Shown: piece by piece, positions 36,173 to 44,995 of the stretch | Layout of the letters: every line of letters starts with the position of its first letter | How positions within the stretch are numbered: the first letter of the stretch is position 1 | Source of the DNA: Oscillospiraceae bacterium | GTDB lineage: Bacteria; Bacillota; Clostridia; Oscillospirales; Acutalibacteraceae | NCBI GenBank assembly: GCA_910574935.1 | Contig: CAJTCU010000021.1 | Span: 920-45,914, forward strand | DNA length: 44,995 nt | Reading direction: 5' to 3' | The notes under the pieces: model-generated | Told to the model about the DNA's origin: nothing | What the model saw: only the letters and a program-made list of their open reading frames with translations | The model's database searches: none | Made by a program: the position numbers and the translations under genes

Positions 36173-36895
36173 TTAGATTTCCACCTCCCCCATCTGCCGC
36201 GCCCTGCCGGGAGCACTCTGCTGTTTTAGGCTCTGGATTTTGGCCCGCACCGATTCACGGTTCTGGGCAGTCTTATCCAAGTTGGGGATTTTCGCCCGCA
36301 GTCTGGCAGTCGTGCCGCTCAGCCGCTCAAAGGTGTTGGCAAGCCCCAGGAATCCAGAACGGATCAAGCGCAGGGCCCCCGGACGGTCGGCGGCTATGTG
36401 CTGCTGTACCGCCTTACCGCTTACGGTCCGGCCAGCGTTGCCAAGATGTACATTCGCGGCATGGAGCTCGTCGGAAATGACCTCGGCTTTGTGGGCGCTT
36501 TTCCTCATGCGCAACTCCGTGTCGTGGAGGACGCTCTGCACTTTTTCCAGCAAGCCGGGAATGTGTGCGGCGTGGATGGTGGACACCAGGGCATCGTGGC
36601 TTAGTTTAGCCGCCCGCCCCGCCGTGTCGCGAAAGGTCTCCTTGACGCGCTCCACCACGCTTTTCGCCTCCTTTACAACCTCCGCGCCCTCATTGAGAAT
36701 AGGCGCATACTCGCCGCCCGCCTGCTGGCGCAGGTCGGCCAGCTCCTTTTCCATCTGCCTAAATGTGGCCAGCAGCTCGTCAATATGCGCCGCAATCTCC
36801 TCCATTCGAGACTTTTCCACATAGAGCCGGTTCTGCTCCATGGATTCAAACAGGTGTATCACTTCCGGACTCTCGCCCAGAGGCAATGATGTCAT
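36173..36895 (-). CDS. Coiled-coil ICE protein, DUF6674-like
   Basis: 240 aa, almost entirely helical and charged, without membrane segments or cysteines: FRQMEKELADLRQQAGGEY, EVVKEAKSVVERVKETFRDTAGRAAKLSHDAL, TARLRAKIPNL. I believe this is the DUF6674 family that follows sortase genes in Clostridia ICEs, but recognition is from memory. Its start (ATG 36895) follows GGGAGGG. It is the last gene of the surface module on this strand. A structural or regulatory role in conjugation is only a guess. Confidence 0.6.
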   Translation of the reverse strand: MTSLPLGESPEVIHLFESMEQNRLYVEKSRMEEIAAHIDELLATFRQMEKELADLRQQAGGEYAPILNEGAEVVKEAKSVVERVKETFRDTAGRAAKLSHDALVSTIHAAHIPGLLEKVQSVLHDTELRMRKSAHKAEVISDELHAANVHLGNAGRTVSGKAVQQHIAADRPGALRLIRSGFLGLANTFERLSGTTARLRAKIPNLDKTAQNRESVRAKIQSLKQQSAPGRARQMGEVEI

Positions 36896-36924
36896 TGTCA
36901 GCCCTCCCTTTCTGTAACGATTTT

Positions 36925-37713
36925 TTACGATTTCCTTGCTATCACCGCCAATCTGCCGTTTCTCTGCGAATACTCGCAGGTCACCAGGGTCAGGAGTCTG
37001 TCACCAAAGACAAGCTCCCGCCCAGTATCATAAAGCCTCCTTTCGTCAAGATTATTCACAAGAGTGTTGAAAGCACCAGTGCTGATGTTGATTTGGTCAA
37101 ACAGGTTCCACTCACCGTCCACATAACTGCCCTTTTCCCGAACCACCGCCGCCACTTGGTAGGTTTCAGCGCCGTACTCTGTTTCCATGACAATCTCAGG
37201 ATGAGCGGCGCAGTAGTCCTCATCTGCATAGTTCAGCAGCGCGGAAAACATACTGCCGTCGTTCATGTGGTGGCCGTAAATAATGAGCTGGTCGGAGGTG
37301 TCCAGGCTGCACCGCTCATCCAGAAACGGTAGCCCATAGTCGGTGTAGTTGCCGTCAAAATTATGCTTTAGGTAGAAATCGCCGTTCTGCATGACAGGGA
37401 AGTCTATGCCTGTGCCGGCAATAGACACCCAGCCCACACAGTCCGGGTTCTTCTCCTTCAGCAACGCCAAGTCATGGAGAACAGGCGTGTCAGATTCCTT
37501 AACGGCGGTATCACTTTGCGGCAAAGCTGGCCGTTCTGTCAATGGCTTTCCTCCTTTCAGATCAGTGGCAGGCGTTTTTGCGGCCAATTTCCGCAGTTCA
37601 ACGATTTTCGTTTCCTGCAAGTCTGATTCATGCCAGACGTTCACCAGCCAACAGGCGGCAACCACAGCGCCAAGAAACATCAGCACGGCCAGTGCCATCG
37701 CAAACTTTCTCAT
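36925..37713 (-). CDS. srtB: Class B sortase
   Basis: 262 aa: a membrane anchor near the N-terminus (residues 5-25) and a sortase domain with VGWVSIAGTGIDFPVMQ, YGHHMNDGSMFSAL (catalytic His), LLTLVTCEYSQRNGRLAVIA (catalytic Cys and Arg). It would attach surface proteins to the cell wall or polymerise pili. It begins in a 4-base ATGA overlap with the Cna-B-type protein upstream and is probably dedicated to the adhesin operon. The adhesin ends with a VPKTG-type motif rather than the NPQTN of classic SrtB substrates. Confidence 0.9.
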   Translation of the reverse strand: MRKFAMALAVLMFLGAVVAACWLVNVWHESDLQETKIVELRKLAAKTPATDLKGGKPLTERPALPQSDTAVKESDTPVLHDLALLKEKNPDCVGWVSIAGTGIDFPVMQNGDFYLKHNFDGNYTDYGLPFLDERCSLDTSDQLIIYGHHMNDGSMFSALLNYADEDYCAAHPEIVMETEYGAETYQVAAVVREKGSYVDGEWNLFDQINISTGAFNTLVNNLDERRLYDTGRELVFGDRLLTLVTCEYSQRNGRLAVIARKS

Positions 37714-39878
37714 CGGTGCCCTCCGGAGCGCTTACGGGAATCCCGATAAATGAGCAGGGCCACAATCACCCCCGCCAGTAACACAAAGCCAGCGGCGGCA
37801 AAGGGAAGAAGGTGTTCCAGATCTTTCAGAGTGAGCTCTTGTGCCTCCCCTTCGGCGACTTCGCCGGGAAGATAGGTTTCCACCTTGACCTCCTGCAAGG
37901 ATTTATCTTTCCCGACTTCAAAATGGACAGTATCGCTCTGTACGCCCTGGGTAATTTTCAGCGCATACTCCCCCTGGGGCACACGAATCAGGCAGTGGGC
38001 AGTTTCCCCGGATTTCCACTTTGCCAGCTCAGTATCGTCCTCACTTAGTAGCACAAGGTCTGCTCCCACAACCAGGGAGTTGGTGGCGGTACTCCACACG
38101 GACAGGTCAACCGCCACATATTTGCAAGCGACTGTGAATTTGCTCCCCAAACCGGAGGGAATCTCTGTGGCAATCTTTTCCGCAGAATAGCCATTCGGCA
38201 GTTCGATGGGTACTGCCACGAACTCCGCGACCGGCACATTCTGAATGAGCGCTGTCCCGTCCTCACTGGTCTTGCCCACATAGATGGCGTTGGCTTTCGT
38301 GTAGGGATCAGCCCACTTTTCATCGGCGGCTTTCTGATCCTTGATCTGCGCCAGGGTTTCGCTGATGTCGGTGCTGTCGCTCTCCGTTTCCTTTTTGACC
38401 TCCGGCAATGGAGCCTCTCCCGGTTCAAACAGGCCCACGGTCGCGCCGGCAACCGGCTGACCGTCATTGTCCACCACGGTCAGGGTCAAATCCCGCTGGT
38501 TCGCCACAAAGCTGAAGGTCAGATAGGCGCTCCCGCCAGCGGCCATCTCTATGGCCTGCGCCTCCGGCAGTTCAAAGCCTTTCACGTTTTTTGGAGTGAT
38601 GGTGTACTCGCCAGCGGGAATGTCAGTGACGATTTTCCCATCTGTGCCGGTCTTGAAGTCCTTTTTGAACTTACCGCCCTCGGCCCTGGTTCCGCTGACC
38701 TCAAAGGAAAACGCCTGCCCTGTTTTGTCAGAGGTGCAGGTGATAGTCAGCTGTCCATCCAGGACAGAGGTTGGAGCGGGTGTAGCGGTGGGAATAGGGG
38801 TGGAGGTGGGTTTGGACGTAGCGGTCGGAGCCGGAGTAGGCGTGACCTTCGGTGTGGGCGCTGTGGTGGGCGTGGGTTTTGTCACTGTGTTGGTCGTGCC
38901 GCCCTGGTTGACGGGCGGTGCGGGAACCGGCGTAGGGACGAGCGTGGGCTCGGGCTCTTTCTCCGTCAGATACTGTGTGTAGCTGCGCCCGGATTTCTCA
39001 GCCAGCTTGTAGGAGATATGCACCGCGCCACATATCTGCCCGGAGTTTTTCAAATGGTTCAGCTCCTCCTGGGCGGCTTGCAGGGTGACGTACTCAAAGG
39101 TCTTGCTCTCGCCCTTTTCGCCCAGCGCTGCGCCGAAATTCTCATATTCCACAGTCACGCTACCGATCTGCTTTTCGTTACTAGCAGTCAGCTCCACGGC
39201 AGGAGAAAACTTCCCGGCAATGAGTACCTCGCTGTCCCCAGCAACAATCTTCTTGCCCTCGCTGGTGCGAATCTCTTTATCACCGCCAGAGATTTCCAGC
39301 CCGGTAACGGAGAACTTTACGCCAGAAGTATCTTTGTACCCTTTTGGGGTAGATGCAGGCCGCAATTCATACTCGCCGGGGTCCAGACTGCCCACAGTGA
39401 TCTGTCCCGCCTTGTCGGTAGTCAGGCCGGTCTTGACAGAGGCCGTTCCTTTATACAAGGTATAGGCGGCGTTGGGGATGGGCTTGAGGGTCCGGCTGTT
39501 CTTGACCGTCAGGGTCACACTGCCCTTTGCGGTGGCCACGTCCACCGGGTCATACACAGCAAGGCCCAGCTTTTTCTCGACCGTTTCTCCGCCGCATACC
39601 AGCTTAACAGTCTGCTCGGCAGAGGCATAGAGGGAATCGAATTTGAGCGTGTTCCCCTCAAAAGAGACAGTAAAGGCGGGGTCCTCCCCCGCCTCCACAT
39701 TGGTGATCTCTTTGTCCATGGCAAACGAGCCGGAAAATGTGTCCCCGGCAGTTTCCCGAAAGTATACCCGGTCCGGGGTGGGCGCGTCGGTCACAACCAC
39801 CGCCCCAGCCGGGAGCGCGCTTGCAAAAGCAAAGGCCGCTGCCAGTGCGACAGCGGCCAGTCTATTCACTGTTTTCAT
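37710..39878 (-). CDS. Cna-B-type surface protein
   Basis: About 722 aa from the ATG at 39876-39878 (AAAGGAG upstream; thirty codons of the longer frame precede the ribosome site). Signal peptide to about residue 29 (ASALPAGA). Cna-B-like domains follow (LKPIPNAAYTLYKG, TTDKAGQITVGSLDPGEYELRPASTPKGY; later QPVAGATVGLFEPG, TSEDGTALIQNVP), with a Thr-Pro-rich linker at about 330-385 between them. A C-terminal membrane segment (LPFAAAGFVLLAGVIVALLIY) and a basic tail end it, but no LPxTG-type motif precedes it. It lies 13 bases after the giant adhesin and overlaps the sortase gene. Confidence 0.82.
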   Translation of the reverse strand: MKTVNRLAAVALAAAFAFASALPAGAVVVTDAPTPDRVYFRETAGDTFSGSFAMDKEITNVEAGEDPAFTVSFEGNTLKFDSLYASAEQTVKLVCGGETVEKKLGLAVYDPVDVATAKGSVTLTVKNSRTLKPIPNAAYTLYKGTASVKTGLTTDKAGQITVGSLDPGEYELRPASTPKGYKDTSGVKFSVTGLEISGGDKEIRTSEGKKIVAGDSEVLIAGKFSPAVELTASNEKQIGSVTVEYENFGAALGEKGESKTFEYVTLQAAQEELNHLKNSGQICGAVHISYKLAEKSGRSYTQYLTEKEPEPTLVPTPVPAPPVNQGGTTNTVTKPTPTTAPTPKVTPTPAPTATSKPTSTPIPTATPAPTSVLDGQLTITCTSDKTGQAFSFEVSGTRAEGGKFKKDFKTGTDGKIVTDIPAGEYTITPKNVKGFELPEAQAIEMAAGGSAYLTFSFVANQRDLTLTVVDNDGQPVAGATVGLFEPGEAPLPEVKKETESDSTDISETLAQIKDQKAADEKWADPYTKANAIYVGKTSEDGTALIQNVPVAEFVAVPIELPNGYSAEKIATEIPSGLGSKFTVACKYVAVDLSVWSTATNSLVVGADLVLLSEDDTELAKWKSGETAHCLIRVPQGEYALKITQGVQSDTVHFEVGKDKSLQEVKVETYLPGEVAEGEAQELTLKDLEHLLPFAAAGFVLLAGVIVALLIYRDSRKRSGGHR

Positions 39879-39891
39879 AGGGTTCTCCTTT

Positions 39892-42800
39892 TTAAGTACG
39901 GCGGTGCTTACGGAGATACCAGAGCAACCGCCCGGCACAGGCCAGCATCGCAAGAGCAATGCCGCCAATCAGCCAGGGGTTGGGCCGGGTATCGCCGGTC
40001 TTGGGCACATCCTTAGAAGGCGTGGTGGGTATTTTCTCATTTTCAGCGGTTACTTCCACCGTGGGAGTTTTTGCGCCGATCTCAAACTTGTGCTCGGTAT
40101 CGTCCAGCTTGTAGCCCTCGGGAGCATAGACCTCCTGGTAAACATAGCTGCCGAAAGGCAGGTCCTCAAAGACGATCACGCCATCCTTATCGGTCTTGCC
40201 CTCGGCTACCACCTGGCCATTTTCGTCTTTGACGCAGAAAGTGGCTCCGGCCAACGGTATGGTAGTGTCCTTCTCCACCTTGACGATCCGCAGGGAGCCG
40301 GTCTGCTTTTTGTTGACGAAACCGGCCTCCTTGTCGGCGGTATTGGTGACTTCCATGCGCTCGCCGTCCTGGGTCAACTTGAAGTAGTAATACCCATCAT
40401 CAGCAGTATAGCCATCAGGAGCCTTTTCCTCATGGAGGAAGTAGCCGCCTACCGGCAGATTGGGCAGAGAATACTCGTTCTCCGCAAATTCCAGCTTTCC
40501 AAACAGAGTATCGGTTTCCGGGTCAAACTCGGCGCTGCCGTCCACGTCCGCATAAACCGCAAACTCCGCGCCGGGGAGGTTCTCGCCGGGAGCGCCCTCG
40601 TCGGTCTTAACCACATAGACGGAGCCTCGCTTGAGCTTGTTGTGGAACTCGACCTCCGAAGTTTTATCGCCGGAGGTGATGGTCACGGTCTTGCCCGCCT
40701 CAATGACATACTTGGCGGTCACATCGTTCTCCACCTCGGTAACGGTGTACTCGCCGGGAACAAGGTCCTGCACATAAATCTCGCCTTGTTTGTCAGTCTT
40801 AAAGGTTTCCTCGTACCCCTCGCCAGTAACGATGAAGGAGATGCCCTCCACAAAATCGTCCTCAGAGGTCTTGCGAATAAGCAGCCCGCCCTTGCGGCGG
40901 ATGACGATGGTTTGGTCCTCGTCCTCCAAGTCGGCATGGACGGCAACCTCTTTGGCCTCATGATACAGGCTCTCGAACACTACGATGGTCTTGCCAGCCA
41001 GAGCGCTGGCGGGGAATGTAAAGGGGATTTCTACAGTACCAGTGGGCTTATCGGGAATGAAAATGCTTTCAGCAGTGACCTCCTTGCCGTCTACCAGCAA
41101 CTTCTCGCCGGTTCCCTTGTCCATGAGAACGCCCTTGACCTGATAGGTCTTGCCGGGAATCAGGTTGCGGTAGGTAACGGTGTCGGTCAGAGTGATGGTT
41201 TCCAGAGGGTCAACCTCTTTTTCGCCGTCCACAGTGGCCTTAGTCTTGATTTCGGGGCCCTCGAACTCTACTGTCTGGCCCTCATCGTTGATGTCCGTAT
41301 GGGCGGCAACTTCCTTGCTATCATGGGTCAAGGTTTCAAACACGACTACGGCCTTACCCGCCAGCGCGGAAGCATCAAAAGTAAAGGTCATTTCCTCCGT
41401 GCCGCTGGCGTTCTCGGGGGTAAACTCCTTCTCCGCGGTGACTTTTTGCCCGTCCACCAGGAGGGACTCACCACTGGATTTATCCATGAGCACACCAGAG
41501 AGCTTATAGGTCTTGCCGGGGGTCAGGCCGGTATAAGAAACCGTGTCCTTAATAGTAACTTCGCCAGCAGGCTCGGCCTTCTTCTCACCGTTCACAGTAG
41601 CAGTAGTCTTGATCTCCGGTTTCTCGCTGAAAGTAACGGTCTGGTCCTCGTCCTCAATATCCGCATGGACAGCCACTTCCAGCTTATCCCTATAGAGCGT
41701 TTCAAAGGCAACGACGGTCTTACCAGCCAGCGCGGAAGCGTCAAAGGTGAAAGGAATGTCGATGCTGCCCTCATCCTTGCTGGCCCGGAAGGTGGCCTCG
41801 GCGGTGATCTCCTTGCCCTCCACCATCAAGGCTTTACCGGTGGCCTTGTCCATGAGCACACCCTTGACGGTGTACTCCTTGCCAGGAATGAGGCCGGAAT
41901 ATTTCACCGTGTCGATGATGGTGATCTCACCCAGAGGCTCGGCGGTATGCTCGCCGTTGGAGGTTGCTGTGGTGCCAATCTTCGGCTCAGTGAAGGTCAC
42001 GGTCTGGCCTTCGTCCTCGATATCCGCATGGCTGGCAACCCTGTTCTCACTCTCGAAGAGGTCCTCGAACACCACCACGGACTTGCCGGCCAGGGCACTG
42101 GCGTTAAAGGTATAGCTCAGTTCCTCAGTAGCGCTCTCAGATTTTGGAGTGAACTCCTTCTCTGCTGTGATCTGCTTGCCGTCCACGGTCAGGGGTTCGC
42201 CGGTGGCTTTATCCATAAGAACGCCGGACAGCTTGTAGGTCTTGCCCACGGTCAGGCCGGAATAGCGCACGGTGTCAACAATCGTCACTTCGCTGAGAGG
42301 CTCGGCGATCTTCTCACCATCAACCGCTGCGGTAGTGCCGATCTCCGGCATTCCCTCCTCATGGTCATCGATGGTGCCCAGCTCGATTACGGTGCTATCC
42401 CGGCTGATGAAAATGTTGGGAACCGTAACCAGCGCATAGCCCTTGTTGCCTTCACAACGCAGTTCCTCCAAGGTGTAGTAGTCATAGGGCAGAGCGCAAA
42501 GCCCGTCCTGGGTCTCGACCATCCAGTCCTCGGTGGTCTTGCCGAACCAGGTGCCGGTTTCATCGTTCCACTCACCCTCGGGCTTATCGTCATTGCCGTT
42601 GGTATTGAGGGTGTGGGCGTTCCACTTGGTTTCGGTACGCACTTCTCCATTTTGATCTGTGCAGAGGATATGGCTCTCACCGGTAGTCTGAGAGGTCAGC
42701 TTAAAGGCCACATTCGCAAAGCGGTGCATATTTTTCTCGCCTACTTTGACGAAACGTAAATCGCCGCGTTTGACCTGATTGTATGCCGCATCTCCTTCGC

Positions 42801-44865
42801 GGTACTCCTTGACGGAGCCATCGATCAGCACGTCAAAGGGCCGGATGGTCTTATCCGTCCAGAGATAGCCCTTGCCGGGTTTGCTTTCCGCGAGGGTATA
42901 AGTTCCGTAAGGCAGGGCGCACACGTCAGACTGAGCAACACCATCTTTGACCTCGATGGTGAGGCAGACGGTATCCGGCTCATAAAGCGCACCGTCCACA
43001 TAGACCGCATTTTTGCTCTTGTTGGTGATCTCGAACAACGTACCGTCCAGGCTTGCGCCGCCCAGCGGAGTGAGCAGCAGGGATTCCAGGTCGCGCTTCT
43101 CAATGAGAACACCGCCGCGCACAACCTCGTTGTCCATGAAGAATGGATAAACCTTGCCGTTCTCCGTAATCTCCACAGGCTGGTCAGGAGCGGTGTTCAA
43201 CATGGAATCGCTGGTGATACTTTCATGGAGGATATAGGCTCCATACGGCAGAGCGTCCGCTGCCGTGCTGCACTTACCCTCGCTGTCTGTGGTCAGGATC
43301 AGCGCCACTTCGCCAGGTGCGATGCTCTTATCATTGACGATTACCGGGTTCTTGCTGTTGTTGATGACCTCAAACACGATGCCCTCAAAGTCAGCATCAC
43401 CTTGGGGGGTGTTGCCAGTAATGGTATCGCGCTTCTCCACGGCCAGCCCACCCCGGACAACATCGTCCACAGCAGTGACGGGATAAACCTTCTTGTTCTC
43501 GCTGATTGTGACCTCCTGCTCGGGCCAGGTCAGCAGCATAGACTTGTTGGTCGCAGCTTCACGCACGATATACCGGCCAAAGGGCAGAGCATCATCTGTC
43601 GTGCTTGCATAGCCGTTCTCATCCGTGGTGATGGTAACCGCCACCTCGTTGGGGGCAATCGTCTTATCATCCACTACCACGGGATTGGCGCTGTTGTTGA
43701 CGATCTCAAAGACGATACCCGCAAAATCTGCGTTGCCCTGGGGAGTTTCCCCGGTCTGACTATCCCGCTTCTGGATAGCAATGCCTCCACGCACCACGTC
43801 ATTCTCAGCCGTGAAAGTGTACATCTTGCCATCCTCGGAAACCGTCACCGGGATTTCCTCAGTGAAGGTCTTACGCATGGAGGCATTGGTGGATTTTTCC
43901 CGCACAAGGTAATCACCATAAGGCAGAGCGTTGGGGCCAGTAGTGGCCACCCCCTGCGCGTTGGTAGTGATGGTCATAGCCACCTCGTCAGAAGCGGCTT
44001 TCTTACCGCCAACCTCCACAGGGTTCTTGGACTTGTTGACAATCTCAAACTGAATACCTGAGAAATCCGCGTCACCCTGGGGCTTCTTGCCGGTCTTGCT
44101 GTCCCGTTTCTCAACAGAAACACCGCCCCGAATCACCTCATTGATGGCAGTGGCGGAGTTGTCATTGTATTCCTCATTGGAGCCAGCAGGGATCTCGCAC
44201 AGGCCAGTAACAACGGTGCTCACCTTGTAGCCCTCACCGGCGCTGATTTCCTTGAGCGTCCAATCCTCGCCATAGGGGAAATAATCGGTGGTAAAGCTGA
44301 GATCGTCGCCCACCGTGTACTCCTTGACCAGCGTACTGCCCTGGTACACGCCAAAGGTCGCGCCTTTCAGAGAACCGTTGCCTTGGGGCGTGGAACCGGT
44401 CTTGTTGTCGGCCTTGGTGACTGTTACCCGCCAACGCTTCAGCTTGTTCTCAAAGTGGATAGAAGCAGTCTGACCCTCCGTCAACGTAAAGGTCTGGGGC
44501 TGAGGCTTGACGTACTTGTTGGGGACATTGATCTCAGTGGCTGTGTAGGTGATCTTGCTGCCGTCGGCGGCGTAAATAGGCAGTCCCTCGATGTCAATAT
44601 TGCCGTTCTCATCGGTACTTTTGGTGGTACTGCTGCCGTCGCTACCGGTGATCTGGAACTGGATGCCAGACACTTTACCGTCCTCGGAAGTCTTGACCAG
44701 CCCGGCACTGCCCACCGCGTCGGTCTTGACCTTGATGTAGCAGCCCACGGGTTCTCCGCCGTCCGCATTATAAGTGGCGAAGTTCTGCTGGGTGACATCG
44801 CTGGTGCGCCAGACGGCTACGGCTCCTTTACCGCCAGCCGCCGCCCTCTGATTCCTGATTCGTGA
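39892..44865 (-). CDS. Giant VaFE/SpaA-type adhesin, 5' end lost
   Basis: More than 1600 residues of a wall-anchored surface protein. Order: Cna-B/SpaA-like domains; four related modules beginning RGGxxxEKRD and continuing xGIxFEIxNxSxNPV; a spacer with NMHRFANVAF; four VaFE repeats of about 115 aa (TTAxxxGEK...VTIxDTVxYxGLxPGKxYxxxGVLMDKxTG...HADIEDExQTV), known to form intramolecular ester bonds; more Cna-B domains; VPKTGD sorting motif, membrane segment (LIGGIALAMLACAGRLLWYL) and RKHRRT tail. The first 30 or so residues of the open frame are IS sequence, so the natural start and signal peptide lie beyond the IS. Expression is doubtful. Confidence 0.85.
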   Translation of the reverse strand, partial: SRIRNQRAAAGGKGAVAVWRTSDVTQQNFATYNADGGEPVGCYIKVKTDAVGSAGLVKTSEDGKVSGIQFQITGSDGSSTTKSTDENGNIDIEGLPIYAADGSKITYTATEINVPNKYVKPQPQTFTLTEGQTASIHFENKLKRWRVTVTKADNKTGSTPQGNGSLKGATFGVYQGSTLVKEYTVGDDLSFTTDYFPYGEDWTLKEISAGEGYKVSTVVTGLCEIPAGSNEEYNDNSATAINEVIRGGVSVEKRDSKTGKKPQGDADFSGIQFEIVNKSKNPVEVGGKKAASDEVAMTITTNAQGVATTGPNALPYGDYLVREKSTNASMRKTFTEEIPVTVSEDGKMYTFTAENDVVRGGIAIQKRDSQTGETPQGNADFAGIVFEIVNNSANPVVVDDKTIAPNEVAVTITTDENGYASTTDDALPFGRYIVREAATNKSMLLTWPEQEVTISENKKVYPVTAVDDVVRGGLAVEKRDTITGNTPQGDADFEGIVFEVINNSKNPVIVNDKSIAPGEVALILTTDSEGKCSTAADALPYGAYILHESITSDSMLNTAPDQPVEITENGKVYPFFMDNEVVRGGVLIEKRDLESLLLTPLGGASLDGTLFEITNKSKNAVYVDGALYEPDTVCLTIEVKDGVAQSDVCALPYGTYTLAESKPGKGYLWTDKTIRPFDVLIDGSVKEYREGDAAYNQVKRGDLRFVKVGEKNMHRFANVAFKLTSQTTGESHILCTDQNGEVRTETKWNAHTLNTNGNDDKPEGEWNDETGTWFGKTTEDWMVETQDGLCALPYDYYTLEELRCEGNKGYALVTVPNIFISRDSTVIELGTIDDHEEGMPEIGTTAAVDGEKIAEPLSEVTIVDTVRYSGLTVGKTYKLSGVLMDKATGEPLTVDGKQITAEKEFTPKSESATEELSYTFNASALAGKSVVVFEDLFESENRVASHADIEDEGQTVTFTEPKIGTTATSNGEHTAEPLGEITIIDTVKYSGLIPGKEYTVKGVLMDKATGKALMVEGKEITAEATFRASKDEGSIDIPFTFDASALAGKTVVAFETLYRDKLEVAVHADIEDEDQTVTFSEKPEIKTTATVNGEKKAEPAGEVTIKDTVSYTGLTPGKTYKLSGVLMDKSSGESLLVDGQKVTAEKEFTPENASGTEEMTFTFDASALAGKAVVVFETLTHDSKEVAAHTDINDEGQTVEFEGPEIKTKATVDGEKEVDPLETITLTDTVTYRNLIPGKTYQVKGVLMDKGTGEKLLVDGKEVTAESIFIPDKPTGTVEIPFTFPASALAGKTIVVFESLYHEAKEVAVHADLEDEDQTIVIRRKGGLLIRKTSEDDFVEGISFIVTGEGYEETFKTDKQGEIYVQDLVPGEYTVTEVENDVTAKYVIEAGKTVTITSGDKTSEVEFHNKLKRGSVYVVKTDEGAPGENLPGAEFAVYADVDGSAEFDPETDTLFGKLEFAENEYSLPNLPVGGYFLHEEKAPDGYTADDGYYYFKLTQDGERMEVTNTADKEAGFVNKKQTGSLRIVKVEKDTTIPLAGATFCVKDENGQVVAEGKTDKDGVIVFEDLPFGSYVYQEVYAPEGYKLDDTEHKFEIGAKTPTVEVTAENEKIPTTPSKDVPKTGDTRPNPWLIGGIALAMLACAGRLLWYLRKHRRT

Positions 44866-44871
44866 GGATGT

Positions 44872-44995
44872 TTTGGGACTAAGAACCTGTTTAGTATCTA
44901 GCCAACCATCCGGTCCAGTGATAAAATAGAGGGGATGAGGGGGGAAGACAGGTGAGGAAAAGCTATCCAAGTGACATCAGTCGGAAACAATTTGA
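44872..44995 (+). mobile_element. Left end of an IS5-type insertion sequence
   Basis: The adhesin frame changes character near 44870 and the sequence GACTAAGAACCTGTTTAGTATC begins. Some 80 bases on, a GTG at 44952 with AGGGGGG upstream opens RKSYPSDISRKQFE on the plus strand, the typical start of IS5-family transposases (YPSD.T..QWE). The element continues past the window. The exact boundary cannot be fixed without its other end. Confidence 0.65.
44952..44995 (+). CDS. IS5-family transposase, first 14 codons
   Basis: GTG at 44952-44954 begins RKSYPSDISRKQF and runs out of the window. The YPSD start is characteristic of IS5-group transposases. The ribosome site AGGGGGG lies 9 bases upstream. 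Confidence 0.6.
   Translation, partial: MRKSYPSDISRKQF

Noticed and set aside
38551-38982. Repetitive plus-strand frame rich in Gly and Val
   Set aside because: It is antisense to the Thr-Pro linker of the Cna-B-type protein; the repeats come from that linker.
40200-42400. Possible CRISPR-like repetition
   Set aside because: The periodicity of about 350 bp is from VaFE protein repeats, which diverge in sequence and have no spacers.
39643-42759. A 1038-codon plus-strand open frame opposite the adhesin
   Set aside because: It is the antisense shadow of the repetitive, GC-rich adhesin and Cna-B genes; it has no domain, spans two real genes and lacks a ribosome site.

Overview
The window looks like a stretch of a gut Clostridia genome (Firmicutes). 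Evidence is the strong AGGAGG-type ribosome binding sites, the many GTG and TTG starts, a Bacillus-type LexA box, and an accessory gene set typical of integrative conjugative elements (ICEs) of that group. Almost all backbone genes lie on the minus strand. No housekeeping gene, rRNA, tRNA or CRISPR array was seen.

Layout, left to right. 1-2.9 kb: a small serine resolvase beside a pair of 36-bp repeats, a decayed DUF6076-like gene, and a scrap heap of HTH, IS3 and RepA fragments. 3.0-9.7 kb: four large serine recombinases; three form a tightly coupled operon with its own promoter and the fourth is frameshifted. 9.8-14.7 kb: ICE control genes (DUF6870-like, a ParB-like DUF6551-type protein, a split ParB, MazF-like toxin, a frameshifted XRE regulator, zinc ribbon, ImmA/IrrE peptidase, LexA-like repressor with its operator). 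14.8-16.2 kb: remnants of IS110 and IS21.

16.2-27.3 kb: a visibly AT-rich inserted island that is the most interesting part. It encodes a peptide natural product (RiPP) pathway. Two tiny precursor genes, missed by ORF calling because they are 27 and 30 codons long, share the C-terminal core GENCNCCW. They sit behind a strong promoter and ahead of a subtilisin-like protease joined in frame across an amber codon to a DUF1611-like P-loop protein, a radical SAM/SPASM enzyme, a small protein, two ABC exporters, a methyltransferase, and an adenylate-ligase C-domain, acyl carrier protein and BtrH-like trio. This suggests a Cys-rich peptide that is radical-modified, perhaps acylated and methylated, cut by the protease and exported. 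Several genes carry one-base lesions.

27.5-36 kb: two related 152-bp MITE-like elements; a cell-wall hydrolase and an XF1762-like acetyltransferase of the ICE; a RIT (recombinase-in-trio) element with three tyrosine recombinases, the third broken by the second MITE; then a secreted nuclease lipoprotein and a second small resolvase. 36-45 kb: the ICE surface module, read leftward: a giant VaFE-repeat adhesin (its 5' end cut off by an IS5-type element at the window edge), a Cna-B-type surface protein, a class B sortase and a coiled-coil protein.

At least seven genes are broken by an apparent loss of one base in a homopolymer. That pattern could be real decay or uncorrected long-read error, and it should be settled before any of these genes is called dead.
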